A DNA stretch of 64,000 nt, taken from assembly GCF_042683565.1 (NCBI RefSeq), contig NZ_JBHUJW010000006.1, positions 124,001 through 188,000 on the forward strand. The letters are read 5' to 3'. Under the pieces are notes generated by a model. That model was given only the letters and a program-made list of their open reading frames with translations. It made no database searches and was not told where the DNA came from. This DNA comes from Brevibacillus sp042683565 (lineage in GTDB: Bacteria > Bacillota > Bacilli > Brevibacillales > Brevibacillaceae). Position 1 is the stretch's first letter. Every line of letters starts with the position of its first letter. A program made the translations under genes and the position numbers. Below are positions 53,719-62,551 of the stretch, one piece after another.

Positions 53719-53826
53719 TTAAACAATTGGTGTAAACGGTGTGTCTGTTATAAACTTGTCGGAACAAAGCACCTGGAGAATAACTGGCAGTATAATCAAG
53801 ACAATGCGGAGAATTTTACACAACAT
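53719..53826 (-). CDS. Possible 35-residue membrane peptide
   Basis: ATG 53826 follows AAGGTGG seven bases upstream and lies 12 bases after the DUF960-like gene. The product has one hydrophobic helix (ILRIVLIILPVILQVLC). Evidence is limited to ribosome site, spacing and composition. Confidence 0.4.
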   Translation of the reverse strand: MLCKILRIVLIILPVILQVLCSDKFITDTPFTPIV

Positions 53827-53838
53827 CTTCTCACCACC

Positions 53839-54147
53839 TTAGTACTCATGCGGGTACAGCATGGTGCAGTAATCACCGCTGTCGATGACCCAGATGGTGG
53901 TTTGTATAGGGCGTTCAACGGACTTGAATGTAATCGTTTCTTGGTGATAAGGCTGCTCCTGCCGGTTACACACTTTTTGTACTGCTCGTCCCTCTTGTAC
54001 TTCAACGAACAGTTCAAACGCCTGTAAATAATCCATTGTATCGCCGCGATTTTTGCGAACATCGATAATACTCCATAGCAATTGTTGAATATCTTGTCCC
54101 ACTTCGTCGTGCACACCCTTGGTAACGTAGCGTTTCGAGGAAAACAT
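53839..54147 (-). CDS. DUF960-like protein of cassette elements (102 aa)
   Basis: The protein begins FSSKRYVTKGVHDEVGQDIQ and ends IDSGDYCTMLYPHEY, with MDYLQAFELF and NRQEQPYHQ between; this matches the pattern of DUF960 proteins that sit next to ccr genes in SCC elements. It starts one base after the radC stop, so it is co-translated. Function of the family is not established. Confidence 0.7.
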   Translation of the reverse strand: MFSSKRYVTKGVHDEVGQDIQQLLWSIIDVRKNRGDTMDYLQAFELFVEVQEGRAVQKVCNRQEQPYHQETITFKSVERPIQTTIWVIDSGDYCTMLYPHEY

Positions 54148-54148
54148 T

Positions 54149-54778
54149 TTATATGACTACCCCCTGCTCCTTGAAGCTGTAATAGGTCCCTGCTCCGATA
54201 ATTACGTGATCAAGCACTTGAATGCCGAGAGCCGTACCCGCATCTACAATTCGCTGGGTTACCTCACGATCTTCGTAGGAAGGGGTTGGGTCGCCCGATG
54301 GGTGATTGTGCACAAGAACAACGGAACTGGACAAGAGGCGAACAGCAGGAGAAAAGATTTCTCTCGGCGTAATTACCGTTGCATCTACTGTCCCTTGCGT
54401 GATCGTCTCTAGATGCATCAACCTGTTTTTGGTGTTAAAGTATAGCACCCGAAATTGTTCCACCCGCAACAATTGCATGTCTGATACTAGGTCCATGATG
54501 TCTCTGGGTGATCGGACAAAAATTTTGGATTTCTGTTCACCCTGGATGATTCGGGCTACCAACTCGGCTATTGCCTTCAACTGGATCGCCTTAGCCTTAC
54601 CGATGCCAGGAATCCGTTCAAGCTCTAATTGATGGGAGTAGAGAAGTACTTCTTTTAGGTTGCCGTACCGGCTAAGCAAGTGCTGGGCGGATGTTTCGGA
54701 AACAATGGATGCGAGCAACTGGTCGTCGGGCATTTGACTGTAGCAGAGATTAGAGGAGGACTTTCTGCAAAGTGTCAT
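54149..54778 (-). CDS. radC: RadC-family JAB-domain protein
   Basis: ATG 54778 has GGGAGGGGGGAG upstream and overlaps the preceding stop (ATGA). The 209-residue protein has a helix-hairpin-helix (LERIPGIGKAKAIQLK, about residues 55-70) and the JAMM metal-site motif HNHPSGDPTPSYED (about 156-169). RadC homologues are common in mobile elements; a role in repair is disputed, and the enzymatic activity is unknown. Its length is that of the usual family. Confidence 0.9.
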   Translation of the reverse strand: MTLCRKSSSNLCYSQMPDDQLLASIVSETSAQHLLSRYGNLKEVLLYSHQLELERIPGIGKAKAIQLKAIAELVARIIQGEQKSKIFVRSPRDIMDLVSDMQLLRVEQFRVLYFNTKNRLMHLETITQGTVDATVITPREIFSPAVRLLSSSVVLVHNHPSGDPTPSYEDREVTQRIVDAGTALGIQVLDHVIIGAGTYYSFKEQGVVI

Positions 54779-55182
54779 GACTTCTCCCCCCTCCCATCTT
54801 GTTCTGCCATTTCTCGCAGCCATGTTTCCGTTTCAGCGTCATGGATACCAACCAATGTGTAGAACAACATCATAAAGTCATTGTTGTAAAGTACTCCGAT
54901 CCGGTAGAGTGGCTGATTCCCTGTCGTGACCAGTTCCACAAACTCCGGCGTGGATTGGCGCAAGCCATCCGTGAGCCCGACTGGCTGCAAATTGTGGTCA
55001 CCTGCTTCGATCACAACCATGTAGCCATCTCTTTCAAGAGACCAGCCCTCTAATGGTTGATCACATCCGAGAGCGTGGTAGAGTCCGAGAAACTCTTCTT
55101 CCAGGTAGTTCATGTAGTCAAGTGGTAGTACATTGGCTTGACGCAGCATTGTTACGTCAGCCGCTGTCATGATAATTCTCAA
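54775..55182 (-). CDS. Hypothetical protein (135 aa) coupled to radC
   Basis: The TTG at 55182 follows GGAGGGATTTCC closely; an ATG lies 12 bases further in. The soluble, acidic protein (QANVLPLDYMNYLEEEFLGL; DFMMLFYTLVGIHDAETETW) overlaps radC by four bases. No motif recognised; the coupling suggests joint function in the element's core. Confidence 0.65.
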   Translation of the reverse strand: MRIIMTAADVTMLRQANVLPLDYMNYLEEEFLGLYHALGCDQPLEGWSLERDGYMVVIEAGDHNLQPVGLTDGLRQSTPEFVELVTTGNQPLYRIGVLYNNDFMMLFYTLVGIHDAETETWLREMAEQDGRGEKS

Positions 55183-55566
55183 GGAAATCCCTCCTGTACA
55201 GGTGTTGACAACAGATTCAAGGAAATATTAAATATCTGAAAATTTAGATAATACGTTTTCTCCTTTTCCTCTGTTGAATCAGGATGGGAGAACCGTACCC
55301 AGCCCCTAAAAATAGTGGAGACACCCACCTATTGTTCGGCGATTGGGCACTAGATTTTCCTTGATACTTTATCGAGAACTCCCATTGCGCCCCCAATTCC
55401 CCCCTGCCTTGCTGTAGACAGGGAGATTATTTTGTCAGAGAGGGGGGGCTTTTTTATTGTATTTATCATTTTATTGGGGGCTTTGGGGGCGAAATTGCTA
55501 GAAGTCCTTGCCTCCCATGGAGAAGTTAGCGCCCCCTGACCCGAGTGTTGAGGGGGTATTGCCCCA
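55183..55566. other. G/C-run-rich intergenic region, possible control or replication site
   Basis: No gene. The segment holds repeated G5-7 and C5-6 runs: GCGCCCCCAATTCCCCCC (55388-55405), GAGGGGGGGCTTTTTT (55442-55457), TTGGGGGCTTTGGGGGCG (55474-55491), AGCGCCCCCTGAC (55530-55540 region) and GAGGGGGTATTGCCCC. It lies directly downstream of the helicase gene and could be an origin, a G-quadruplex-forming control element or a complex terminator. Confidence 0.5.
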
Positions 55567-58497
55567 TTATTCCACTTCGAAGATTTGTTGGATTTCAGGT
55601 GACTGGTGACTGGGAATGGGTCTTTGTCTCCCTCTATTAGCTGTTCGCCTACCTGCTTCTTCGCCTCGAATGTGTTCAGCCTTGACCCAAAGCAATCTGG
55701 GACGATTATTGGTCCCCACCCTCTTTTTGATTAGTCGGCGGGTTCTCACTTTTCCGTCTGTTTCCTCTTCCTCTACACGTATGATTCCTTGCCGCTCCAA
55801 CTGTTGCCAGAGAGTGCTAGATGTTACTGGGAGATGCTCTCCCTGTCTAGCCAGAAAGCTGGAAACCGTATTGTAGATCACATCAGGAAGGAAATAGTAG
55901 TAGTCTTTGTCATGCCAGCCTACCAGTGTGCTATTAGACGATACGAGTGAGAGGTCATCAGTCCTTGCTTCAGTCGGCAGAGTATGGATGGATTTGTTTG
56001 CCAGAAGTTCAGAGATTACACTGAGGAAGCGGGTGCTTGGCATGACATCCGATACTCGCTCTCCCTGTTGCTCAGATAGGGAAAGGAGCACTTTCCATCC
56101 CTCGTCCAACAAACGATCTTTCTCTGCTGTTTCTACCGCACCAATACTGCTCGCGTACTCTAAAGCAAAGTGGAGACCCAGAAAGAGCCATGCTGCCGCT
56201 TCAGCCAATCTTCCATGCTGCTGGCTTGGAAGCGCCGAATCCCTTTTTTCTTGGAATAGAGTATATAATTCATTTTTAGGTGTTTCTTCCATGGTTGTCG
56301 CCAGCCATTCCAGGTACCCGCGCATAGCCTGTCCCAACAGATTCGATTGGGACTGACCTTCGCTTAATTTCACTAAATCTAACTCACCCGGTCGAAGTTC
56401 TGTTTTGACATAACGGGCGTTACTCGATTGCCCGCTAATTAGGTCTTCACCTGTTATAAGTGCCAATCCCCGTGGGGGATAATCTCTGCGTAAGGATGTG
56501 TCTTGTCTCATTCGCCCCCGGCTGACTCGATCTCCGTAGGTACGCATCAATTGTTGGGCTGTCTGCTCCATTTTCTTTGCGTCCTGTGGGTTGGCCGAAG
56601 GATGATAGTCATCGATCAGCAAAACAGAATCCTTGCAATCAAACGTCCTTTTTTCCATCGAATTCATTGAATCCTTGAAATTAAGCGGAGGCGTTTTTGG
56701 CGTAAACGATCCAAAGTGACACAGAAAAAGTGCCGCCAATGATGATTTTCTCGCACCCGATTCCCCATGTAGCCAAAGGATGAAGGCTGGTTCTAAATCC
56801 ACAGAACGTAGCCATTCACACAATGGGGCAAGGAACATCAGGGCAAACAAAGGCAAAGTGACCTTCTTAGGTGCAAGATCCAACAAACTGAGGCTGGCTT
56901 TCATGGCTGCTATAGGATCGTCCACATTTTCAGGCAACTTGTACCTACGGAGCCGGTCGTCGACTTCAACCTTTACATTACTTGGGCCAACACATCCTCC
57001 AGCATGGAGATAGCACCATTGTCCGTCAATCCTACGCCAACCTAAGTGGGTATACACATTTTCATGCTGAAGATCCTGAGAAAACGTCTGAATGGCATGC
57101 CGAACCTGATCTTTTGCCAAATGACCTGGTTCTATATTGGGAGCCAATCCCCATTGATGTAGCCAAGTCAAGCCAGGAAAATCAGCAGCAGGGACAAGAA
57201 TGGGGTTGAGTTCTTGCTGTGTTTTTATAATGATTCCTTCCATTTGATAGTGCATCTGCCGCTCCACCCCGTCATCTTTGCAAACTATCCTTGTCGCTTT
57301 CACCATAAAGTTGGCCAATGGTGTATATTTAGGGAATCCGTCCTTCTTGTAAGAAACCCCACATAGGTTGCCTTGCTGATCTATGTGGTATTTCGTATTT
57401 TTTACAAGCTGCACCCACTTCTCCATCCCTTGAGAATCTGGTTTTTTTGAGTTTTGCATGATGAACTGAGCTGGACTGTTTGTGATTTCATTTTGCTCAT
57501 TGGTACGAATTTTACCGAAACAACGCTGTATCTGAGATTCATCACAACCAAAGGTTGAGCAACGTGTCGGTCCGTACGTCCCATTGCTTGAACACTTTAG
57601 TTCTTCTATCCGGCTGGAACTACGTTTATCATGTTTGGTGGATGCTTTTGAAAAATGTAGAGCTTGTTCAGCATATCCAGCTTTGACAAGCAACGACACC
57701 CAGCGAAACCACTCTTCTTCAGACAAACCGTTCCCGTTTTGCACCTGCACTGCCTGCCGAAACATGGGACACTTTTCTGACAAGGTTTGAATTACGTCAA
57801 TTTTGGCTTGATCCTGTTGCCCAATTGGTTTTTTGGCTGCCGTTTGTTTTTTCGACATCTTCTGAATCATCCACTCAGGTGCTTCGGCACATTCTAGGTC
57901 CCACGGAGCTCTGCCTTCCACCCATTCATAGATCCCTCCGTTCTGATGAATGGAAGGCGGGATAACGGTTTGTTGACCTTCTCCAAGCAAAGCGCACTCT
58001 TCATGATAATTGTTGCGATCTGCTTCGGAATGTTTAGTCAAAGTAACCCCTTCTGGGATAGCATAAAGCAACCTGCGCCCACCGCCTGGGGTCGTAAACT
58101 CCCATGTAGGGGGCAAATTACCTTGACTCCAATCTTCCAGTGTAAGTTCCCCGAATTCGCCGTCTACATCGACAGCAACCAAACCGGAGACGCTGCCTAA
58201 AATCAGACCAATGTTTGCTTTTGGCCAGTATCGGTACCATTTTTCTATCTCTTCTAGGAAAGGAACTTCTCGCTGTGACCAGCCTTTTAGTAGTGGCGTT
58301 TTTCCTGGTTTAATGCAAACGCTTAGGTGATGCTCACTCATCCCTTCATGGTTATGCGGGCAAAGTGGGATGATGGGAAAGTTGTTTTCGGCATACCAAA
58401 TGGCGTATGACTTAATAGATGTATCGTAGTCTTGAGTTGAAGCAGAATTTCCTTCACTATTATCAGCTAAGTTGTTTACAAGATCGGTGTTATCCAT
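55567..58497 (-). CDS. PrimPol - DUF927/superfamily-3-like helicase (replication protein)
   Basis: The 976-residue protein starts at ATG 58497 (AAAGAGGGATAG upstream). Residues about 30-210 match bifunctional primase/polymerase domains: VAVDVDGE (metal-binding Asp pair), TTPGGGRRLLYAIP and GEGQQTVIPPSIHQNGGIYEW-type segments. Residues about 360-760 form a DUF927-like AAA+ helicase: Walker A LWLHGESGARKSSLAALFL (K in GARKSS) and Walker B SVLLIDDYHP. The C-terminal 150 residues have a winged-helix look (RLIKKRVGTNNRPRLLW). SCC elements carry comparable self-loading helicases (Cch) upstream of their recombinases, and published work links these to element replication. This is the largest core gene. 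Confidence 0.85.
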   Translation of the reverse strand: MDNTDLVNNLADNSEGNSASTQDYDTSIKSYAIWYAENNFPIIPLCPHNHEGMSEHHLSVCIKPGKTPLLKGWSQREVPFLEEIEKWYRYWPKANIGLILGSVSGLVAVDVDGEFGELTLEDWSQGNLPPTWEFTTPGGGRRLLYAIPEGVTLTKHSEADRNNYHEECALLGEGQQTVIPPSIHQNGGIYEWVEGRAPWDLECAEAPEWMIQKMSKKQTAAKKPIGQQDQAKIDVIQTLSEKCPMFRQAVQVQNGNGLSEEEWFRWVSLLVKAGYAEQALHFSKASTKHDKRSSSRIEELKCSSNGTYGPTRCSTFGCDESQIQRCFGKIRTNEQNEITNSPAQFIMQNSKKPDSQGMEKWVQLVKNTKYHIDQQGNLCGVSYKKDGFPKYTPLANFMVKATRIVCKDDGVERQMHYQMEGIIIKTQQELNPILVPAADFPGLTWLHQWGLAPNIEPGHLAKDQVRHAIQTFSQDLQHENVYTHLGWRRIDGQWCYLHAGGCVGPSNVKVEVDDRLRRYKLPENVDDPIAAMKASLSLLDLAPKKVTLPLFALMFLAPLCEWLRSVDLEPAFILWLHGESGARKSSLAALFLCHFGSFTPKTPPLNFKDSMNSMEKRTFDCKDSVLLIDDYHPSANPQDAKKMEQTAQQLMRTYGDRVSRGRMRQDTSLRRDYPPRGLALITGEDLISGQSSNARYVKTELRPGELDLVKLSEGQSQSNLLGQAMRGYLEWLATTMEETPKNELYTLFQEKRDSALPSQQHGRLAEAAAWLFLGLHFALEYASSIGAVETAEKDRLLDEGWKVLLSLSEQQGERVSDVMPSTRFLSVISELLANKSIHTLPTEARTDDLSLVSSNSTLVGWHDKDYYYFLPDVIYNTVSSFLARQGEHLPVTSSTLWQQLERQGIIRVEEEETDGKVRTRRLIKKRVGTNNRPRLLWVKAEHIRGEEAGRRTANRGRQRPIPSHQSPEIQQIFEVE

Positions 58498-58576
58498 TAC
58501 TATCCCTCTTTATTGCATTTTTTGCGATGACTTGGGCAAAGTGGCTACAGCCACTTTGCCGACCATAAATGCCATT

Positions 58577-59098
58577 TTATCTAGTTACATGAGGAGTTAC
58601 TTTTAAGGACATCTGAAGCCCAAGCATTTTGCAAACCTGATTCTGGAAAAAGACGGTGTCACGGAAATAAGCCAACTCTTCATCAGTACTAGCGTCCGTA
58701 ACCATAAGTAAGCTACAATCTTCAATAATGATTCCGTCTATCTGCATAAGGAACAATTTTACATTGTCTTCAATTTCATTAATTTCTTTAGCAGTAAAGC
58801 ACTCTATGTTGATATGAAGCGGTAATGCCCAACTTACAATTATTTCAGAATCAGAAATAGTAACATTACTTGTGCAATGGTCAGTAATGTTAAATAGTTC
58901 CCATAAAAGCTGTTGTATCATACAATCTTTTTCAATGGGGTCCGTAACTTTAGCAAAACGTATCCCATTGAAGCCTGTAATAACAACTTGTATTTCTTGC
59001 AAAAAAGTACCCTGCTGATAACGAACATGCTCATACATGAAGTTGAAAGTGTCTTTAATTTCATTGCGAGTATCGATGAAAGTTACGTTGTGTTTCAT
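58577..59098 (-). CDS. Hypothetical protein (173 aa), element core
   Basis: ATG 59098 follows GGAAGGAATG. The soluble alpha/beta protein (MKHNVTFIDTRNEIKDTFNF; INIECFTAKEINEIEDNVKL) has no recognised motif. Lies 80 bases before the helicase gene on the same strand. Confidence 0.6.
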   Translation of the reverse strand: MKHNVTFIDTRNEIKDTFNFMYEHVRYQQGTFLQEIQVVITGFNGIRFAKVTDPIEKDCMIQQLLWELFNITDHCTSNVTISDSEIIVSWALPLHINIECFTAKEINEIEDNVKLFLMQIDGIIIEDCSLLMVTDASTDEELAYFRDTVFFQNQVCKMLGLQMSLKVTPHVTR

Positions 59099-59257
59099 AT
59101 ATTTTTCATTCCTTCCGTTTAATGATTGTGGTTTATCGTACTTGGCCGGATTTTTCATTACATATAGTGCGATCAGGCGGCAAACAGGGATTTACCCCTT
59201 TGCCATATTCGATCTTGCTATCTCTTAACTTTATTGGGTAACCGGTGCTTCTCGTGT

Positions 59258-59692
59258 TTACTCCTCTTCAAGAGGCATACTAATTTGGTCGATGAGAAAC
59301 TCAAGTTGGAAATTTGAAACTTGTAAATCTGTCAATCTGGTAACAACCTTCGGACCAAAAAAGCTGTTGGCTATATAGGCAACATCGTCGATTGTTACGA
59401 CGAACGGACCTTCTTCAGCCTCGCATCCAATAATGAGTTGACCATCTACACTCTTTATCCCGGTAATTCCAGTTGTTGATTGCTTAATTTTCTCAATCAG
59501 GCGCTCACGTTCATTTTCTTCATGAGGGTCCTGTACAATAACGTTATAATACGGCATAAAAAACGAGAACTCGTCGATATACTCAAAACCCAAGCCAAAG
59601 TGAAATTTTGCTCTATGACTACCAAGTAGAACATTGATAATATTTTCTGTGGCCTGCACACCATGCTGTTTAAGAAGAACTCTGAGTTTCAT
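59258..59692 (-). CDS. Hypothetical protein (144 aa), element core
   Basis: ATG 59692 has AAAAGGAG upstream; an upstream GTG abuts the ribosome site and is disfavoured. The acidic alpha/beta protein (VLLGSHRAKFHFGLGFEYID; EAEEGPFVVTIDDVAYIANS) shares size range and alternating beta pattern with the two neighbouring core genes. Function unknown. Confidence 0.6.
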   Translation of the reverse strand: MKLRVLLKQHGVQATENIINVLLGSHRAKFHFGLGFEYIDEFSFFMPYYNVIVQDPHEENERERLIEKIKQSTTGITGIKSVDGQLIIGCEAEEGPFVVTIDDVAYIANSFFGPKVVTRLTDLQVSNFQLEFLIDQISMPLEEE

Positions 59693-59743
59693 TGTAGATT
59701 TCACTCCTTTTTATTTGCTGGCGGGATTATACGATCTTGCTAG

Positions 59744-60073
59744 CTAACAATTACACACTGGTATCAAGTCGAGAGAGTATTGTCGTGCAAACCAGTTCTT
59801 CTTGAAGCCCTTATTGATCTGATCTACAAACCGATCAACCTCATCCTGTGTGTGAAACGTAATCGGCTTCGGCAATACCCATTCGGCTTGTACACCTCTG
59901 GATGTAAGGCTAACCCGATTTGGTCTCGGCTTCAGTTTTTTTACATCTTTTAGCATCCGGTGACAGATGTAAGCCTGAACTATTTTCGGATCCTCACGTT
60001 GGAGCAATCCCGGTTCAAATCGAACATTTCCTTCATGGAACGTAGCCTTGTAGCCTACAAAAGACATCGACAT
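59744..60073 (-). CDS. Hypothetical protein (109 aa), element core
   Basis: ATG 60073 follows GGGAGGTGAAATTT. The small basic protein (ICHRMLKDVKKLKPRPNRVS; QDEVDRFVDQINKGFKKNWF) ends in VCNC. It is the first gene of the minus-strand core operon. No family recognised. Confidence 0.6.
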   Translation of the reverse strand: MSMSFVGYKATFHEGNVRFEPGLLQREDPKIVQAYICHRMLKDVKKLKPRPNRVSLTSRGVQAEWVLPKPITFHTQDEVDRFVDQINKGFKKNWFARQYSLDLIPVCNC

Positions 60074-60184
60074 AAATTTCACCTCCCTGCCTATTTTTCC
60101 AAATGATCTCTACTCAATCTAATTTTCCACAAGCGGTTAATGCTTGTTGGTTAGATTATGTCAGTATCTGAGATACGCCAACGA

Positions 60185-60208
60185 GGACAGATTTTAAAAA
60201 ATCTGTCC
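60185..60208. promoter_or_regulatory. 24-bp near-perfect palindrome at the head of the core operon
   Basis: GGACAGATTTTA / AAAAATCTGTCC matches at 11 of 12 arm positions and lies 112 bases upstream of the first core gene. It is a candidate operator, or a hairpin ending the 265-residue gene transcript. Confidence 0.5.
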
Positions 60209-60221
60209 TAAAACAAGAAAC

Positions 60222-60250
60222 AACCATCCTTCTAATCAAGAAAGATGGTT
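60222..60250 (-). terminator. Terminator after the 265-residue gene
   Basis: AACCATC / GATGGTT with partial extension, followed on the minus strand by GTTTCTTGTTTT. Confidence 0.6.
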
Positions 60251-60270
60251 CCAGATACATTCTCTACTTA

Positions 60271-61068
60271 TTATTTTATGCGATCTCTTACTTCGACAAT
60301 ATGGTTTAGCCACTTACGAACAACATTCTGATCAAAGTCTTCCGCAATTATGACCCTTTGTACGTATGGTAATTTCGCTAATTCGTTTATCGCTAACTCT
60401 AAGCCATGTTGAATATTATGAATATGTACAAAGAACTGGTACATAATTACTTCATCGAGAACGAATAAGAATTGTTGACGGAAATCCTCATCTAAGTCCT
60501 GTTCTTTGACTTTAATTTCTGTATAGGTTGCTATGGAATCAAAAAAATCGATTATATCTATAATGGCGATTTCATCAATTTTATTTCGAAGAAGTTTTGA
60601 TGCAAACCCATCAACCTTATTTAGTTCTAATAAGAATGCTGCAAGATACGGCTCGTAAATCGAATCAACTGCGAAATGCCCGTTTTCATCCTTTACTTGT
60701 TCTGGGTCTATTCCCAATATTGAAAGTAGATCTTCAAATCTTCTTACAAAAGTTTTTGCACTTGTCCCCTTGGCAAATTGGTAGCTTTCATTTCTCCCTT
60801 CAAGAAAGTCTTTTTCGATGTTATTAGCAATTGAAGAAATTGTGACAGTACCTTTAGTACGACGTTTTACTGGAGTTTTAGATTTACTTCTTGAGCTTAG
60901 TTTGTTGACGAATTCACTAAAAAAATCGTATGGAGTTGAATAAGCCATTAATAAGCGTCCTAGTATGTGCTCATCATTTATTAACCTTTCTTTCATGTAA
61001 TCTTGAAATTCCTCAAATATGTTACTTGTTTCAGGATGTTTCTCAAAAGACTCTTGATTATTTGGCAT
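60271..61068 (-). CDS. Hypothetical protein (265 aa) adjoining rlmH
   Basis: The protein is helical and acidic with a basic linker (SSRSKSKTPVKRRTKGTVTI, about residues 58-77) after an N-terminal helical segment and a long helical C-terminus (YTEIKVKEQDLDEDFRQQFL). The start is at ATG 61068. No catalytic motif, membrane helix or family is recognised. Its location, 43 bases inside the right end, is the position where cassette elements often keep an end-specific gene. Confidence 0.6.
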   Translation of the reverse strand: MPNNQESFEKHPETSNIFEEFQDYMKERLINDEHILGRLLMAYSTPYDFFSEFVNKLSSRSKSKTPVKRRTKGTVTISSIANNIEKDFLEGRNESYQFAKGTSAKTFVRRFEDLLSILGIDPEQVKDENGHFAVDSIYEPYLAAFLLELNKVDGFASKLLRNKIDEIAIIDIIDFFDSIATYTEIKVKEQDLDEDFRQQFLFVLDEVIMYQFFVHIHNIQHGLELAINELAKLPYVQRVIIAEDFDQNVVRKWLNHIVEVRDRIK

Positions 61069-61107
61069 GCTTAGCCTCCAAATCCATCAATTTATATAGA
61101 AAATTAT

Positions 61108-61125
61108 CCGTCACTTATGATACGG
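61108..61125 (-). other. Right attachment site at the rlmH 3' end
   Basis: CCGTCACTTATGATACGG overlaps the last five codons and stop of rlmH, which read GAACCGTATCATAAGTGA (Glu-Pro-Tyr-His-Lys-stop). It agrees with the SCC consensus GARGCNTATCATAARTRA at all but one base, so integration keeps rlmH intact. Confidence 0.88.
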
Positions 61126-61590
61126 TTCCCCCCGACTAATCCGAAACGCCCGATAAACCTGCTCCAGCAGCACCAGCCGCACCAGCTGATGCGGAAACGT
61201 CATCTTGGAAAACGACAACAACGCATCCGCCCGCTTCAGCACCGTGTCGGCCAGGCCGAGCGACCCGCCGATCACAAATGCCACCTGGCTCTTGCCGTGC
61301 AGGGCCAGCCTGTCCAGCTCTGCGGACAGCTTTTCCGAGGACCACATCTGGCCCTCGATGGCCAGGGCGATGACGTACTGGTCCTGCTTGATCTGGGCGA
61401 GGATGCGCTCGCCTTCCTTGCGTTTTACCTGCTCCATCTCGGCTGCGCTCATTTCCTCCGGCGCTTTTTCGTCGCTTACCTCCACGATCTGCAGCTTGCA
61501 ATAGGCGGAGAGGCGTTTGCTGTACTCCTCGATGCCTTCGCGCAAATATTTTTCCTTTAGCTTCCCTACCGAAACGATCGAAATCTGCAC
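61111..61590 (-). CDS. rlmH: 23S rRNA (pseudouridine1915-N3)-methyltransferase RlmH
   Basis: The 159-residue SPOUT methyltransferase begins MQISIVSVGKLKEKYLREGI and carries the knot-forming FVIGGSLGL SAM site (about residues 103-111) and the terminal SRGEPYHK. RlmH methylates pseudouridine 1915 of 23S rRNA in helix 69. The gene follows the CxxH/CxxC protein gene by four bases on the same strand, as usual in Bacillales near oriC. Its final codons are the attachment site for the SCC-like element, and the gene remains intact. Base composition here is clearly GC-richer than in the island. Confidence 0.97.
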   Translation of the reverse strand: MQISIVSVGKLKEKYLREGIEEYSKRLSAYCKLQIVEVSDEKAPEEMSAAEMEQVKRKEGERILAQIKQDQYVIALAIEGQMWSSEKLSAELDRLALHGKSQVAFVIGGSLGLADTVLKRADALLSFSKMTFPHQLVRLVLLEQVYRAFRISRGEPYHK

Positions 61591-61594
61591 ATCT

Positions 61595-61861
61595 CTACAA
61601 TCCCTTCTCTTTCAGCAATGCGATCTTCGCAGGAGCGCCGCATGCCCGGCAGCGCTTGTCCAGTCCGTCGGCGTCAAGCAGCTCGGCCTGGTGCGTATCT
61701 GGCGCTGCCTCGAAGTCGTTTACGTAGTCGTCCAGTTCCTCTTCCACATGCTCCATGCAAGCAAAGCGCACGGGAAAACCCGGGTCGAGCAACACGTCCT
61801 TGCCTTCGATATTGACGCGATCCAGTTTTACTTCCAGTCCTTGATCCAGTTTTTGTTCCAT
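61595..61861 (-). CDS. CxxH/CxxC small zinc-binding-like protein (YyzF type)
   Basis: The 88-residue protein has a CMEH motif (about residues 35-38) and CRAC (about 71-74), the pattern of the CxxH/CxxC (BA_5709) family found between htrA and rlmH in Bacillales. AAGAGGTAGAAAAG precedes the start. Function is not known. Its order with neighbours confirms the chromosomal, origin-proximal context. Confidence 0.88.
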   Translation of the reverse strand: MEQKLDQGLEVKLDRVNIEGKDVLLDPGFPVRFACMEHVEEELDDYVNDFEAAPDTHQAELLDADGLDKRCRACGAPAKIALLKEKGL

Positions 61862-62551
61862 CTTTTCTACCTCTTTTCCGGTCCATACATGATATCGCTC
61901 TATATTCTACCCCAGTTCGCGGCGAAAACAAACCGCCATCCCCTGCCCGCCGCGACTGCATCATCGTTGCCATCTGCTTCCGTTGCTCTGACATGCAGAG
62001 AGAGTTCCCACAAGTTCCATCAAAAGATTGAAGGCTTTACAACACATGATGGAAAATATGTTCCTTGCTGCAAAGCAAAGCCCTTGCGCTCACAAATCGA
62101 ACCAAAACGCATGTTGCAGCAGCCGAAGCGCCGCCACACAGCTCCTACGAAAAACCCGCAGCATACCTCTGCAAAATTTCATCCCCGCAGTAAGGAACGG
62201 ATCTGAAAGGAATGGAATGCAATGGAAAGGAACGAATCTGAATGGATTGGAACCAGAATTGAATTGAAAGGAACCGGATACCAAAAAACAGGCTGAAGCG
62301 GAGAGGGACTTGGCAGATGCCCCCTTCTCCTTCCCTTTCCCCCTCCCCACACCGCGCATGCAAAAAAAGAGCGCCGATTTCTCGGCGCTATCAAGAAGGG
62401 ATCTATTATAAAAATAGATAGAGGGGAACTAGGAACTGCATTTATGCAAACGGGACAAACTGCATCCCGGAATTGCCCGTCATAGGTACTGCCATACTGC
62501 TGTTGTGTTATTCATCCAGCGATTCCAGCGCACGCTGGTCGCATCGCATGA
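61862..62551. other. Non-coding region with purine-rich repeat and htrA terminator
   Basis: No gene is supported. Bases 62200-62275 are a low-complexity tract built from GGAA/GGAATGGAA units. The rest holds the terminator at 62362-62390 and nothing else recognised. Frames on both strands through the tract are repeat artefacts. Confidence 0.6.
62362..62390 (-). terminator. Terminator downstream of htrA
   Basis: Minus-strand stem AGCGCCGA / TCGGCGCT with a T7 tail. Confidence 0.9.

Larger units (their letters stand above)
34719..61125. mobile_element. SCC-like genomic island integrated at the 3' end of rlmH
   Basis: Perfect 18-bp direct repeats bound an AT-rich segment of about 26.4 kb abutting rlmH, whose flank is GC-rich. 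Inside are two tandem large serine recombinases, a PrimPol/DUF927-type helicase, RadC and a DUF960-like protein, all in one minus-strand core, plus a cargo region of nuclease, methylase and HEPN-type genes. Integration at rlmH with this core sequence is the defining trait of SCC elements in staphylococci. The recombinases lack the usual CcrA/B/C N-terminus, so mechanism and naming are inference. Confidence 0.8.

Noticed and set aside
61117..61560. Long plus-strand frames opposite rlmH
   Set aside because: GC-rich antisense shadows of rlmH; the rlmH product is unmistakable.
62028..62394. Several overlapping frames on both strands downstream of htrA
   Set aside because: They are produced by the GGAA-rich low-complexity tract and have no ribosome sites.
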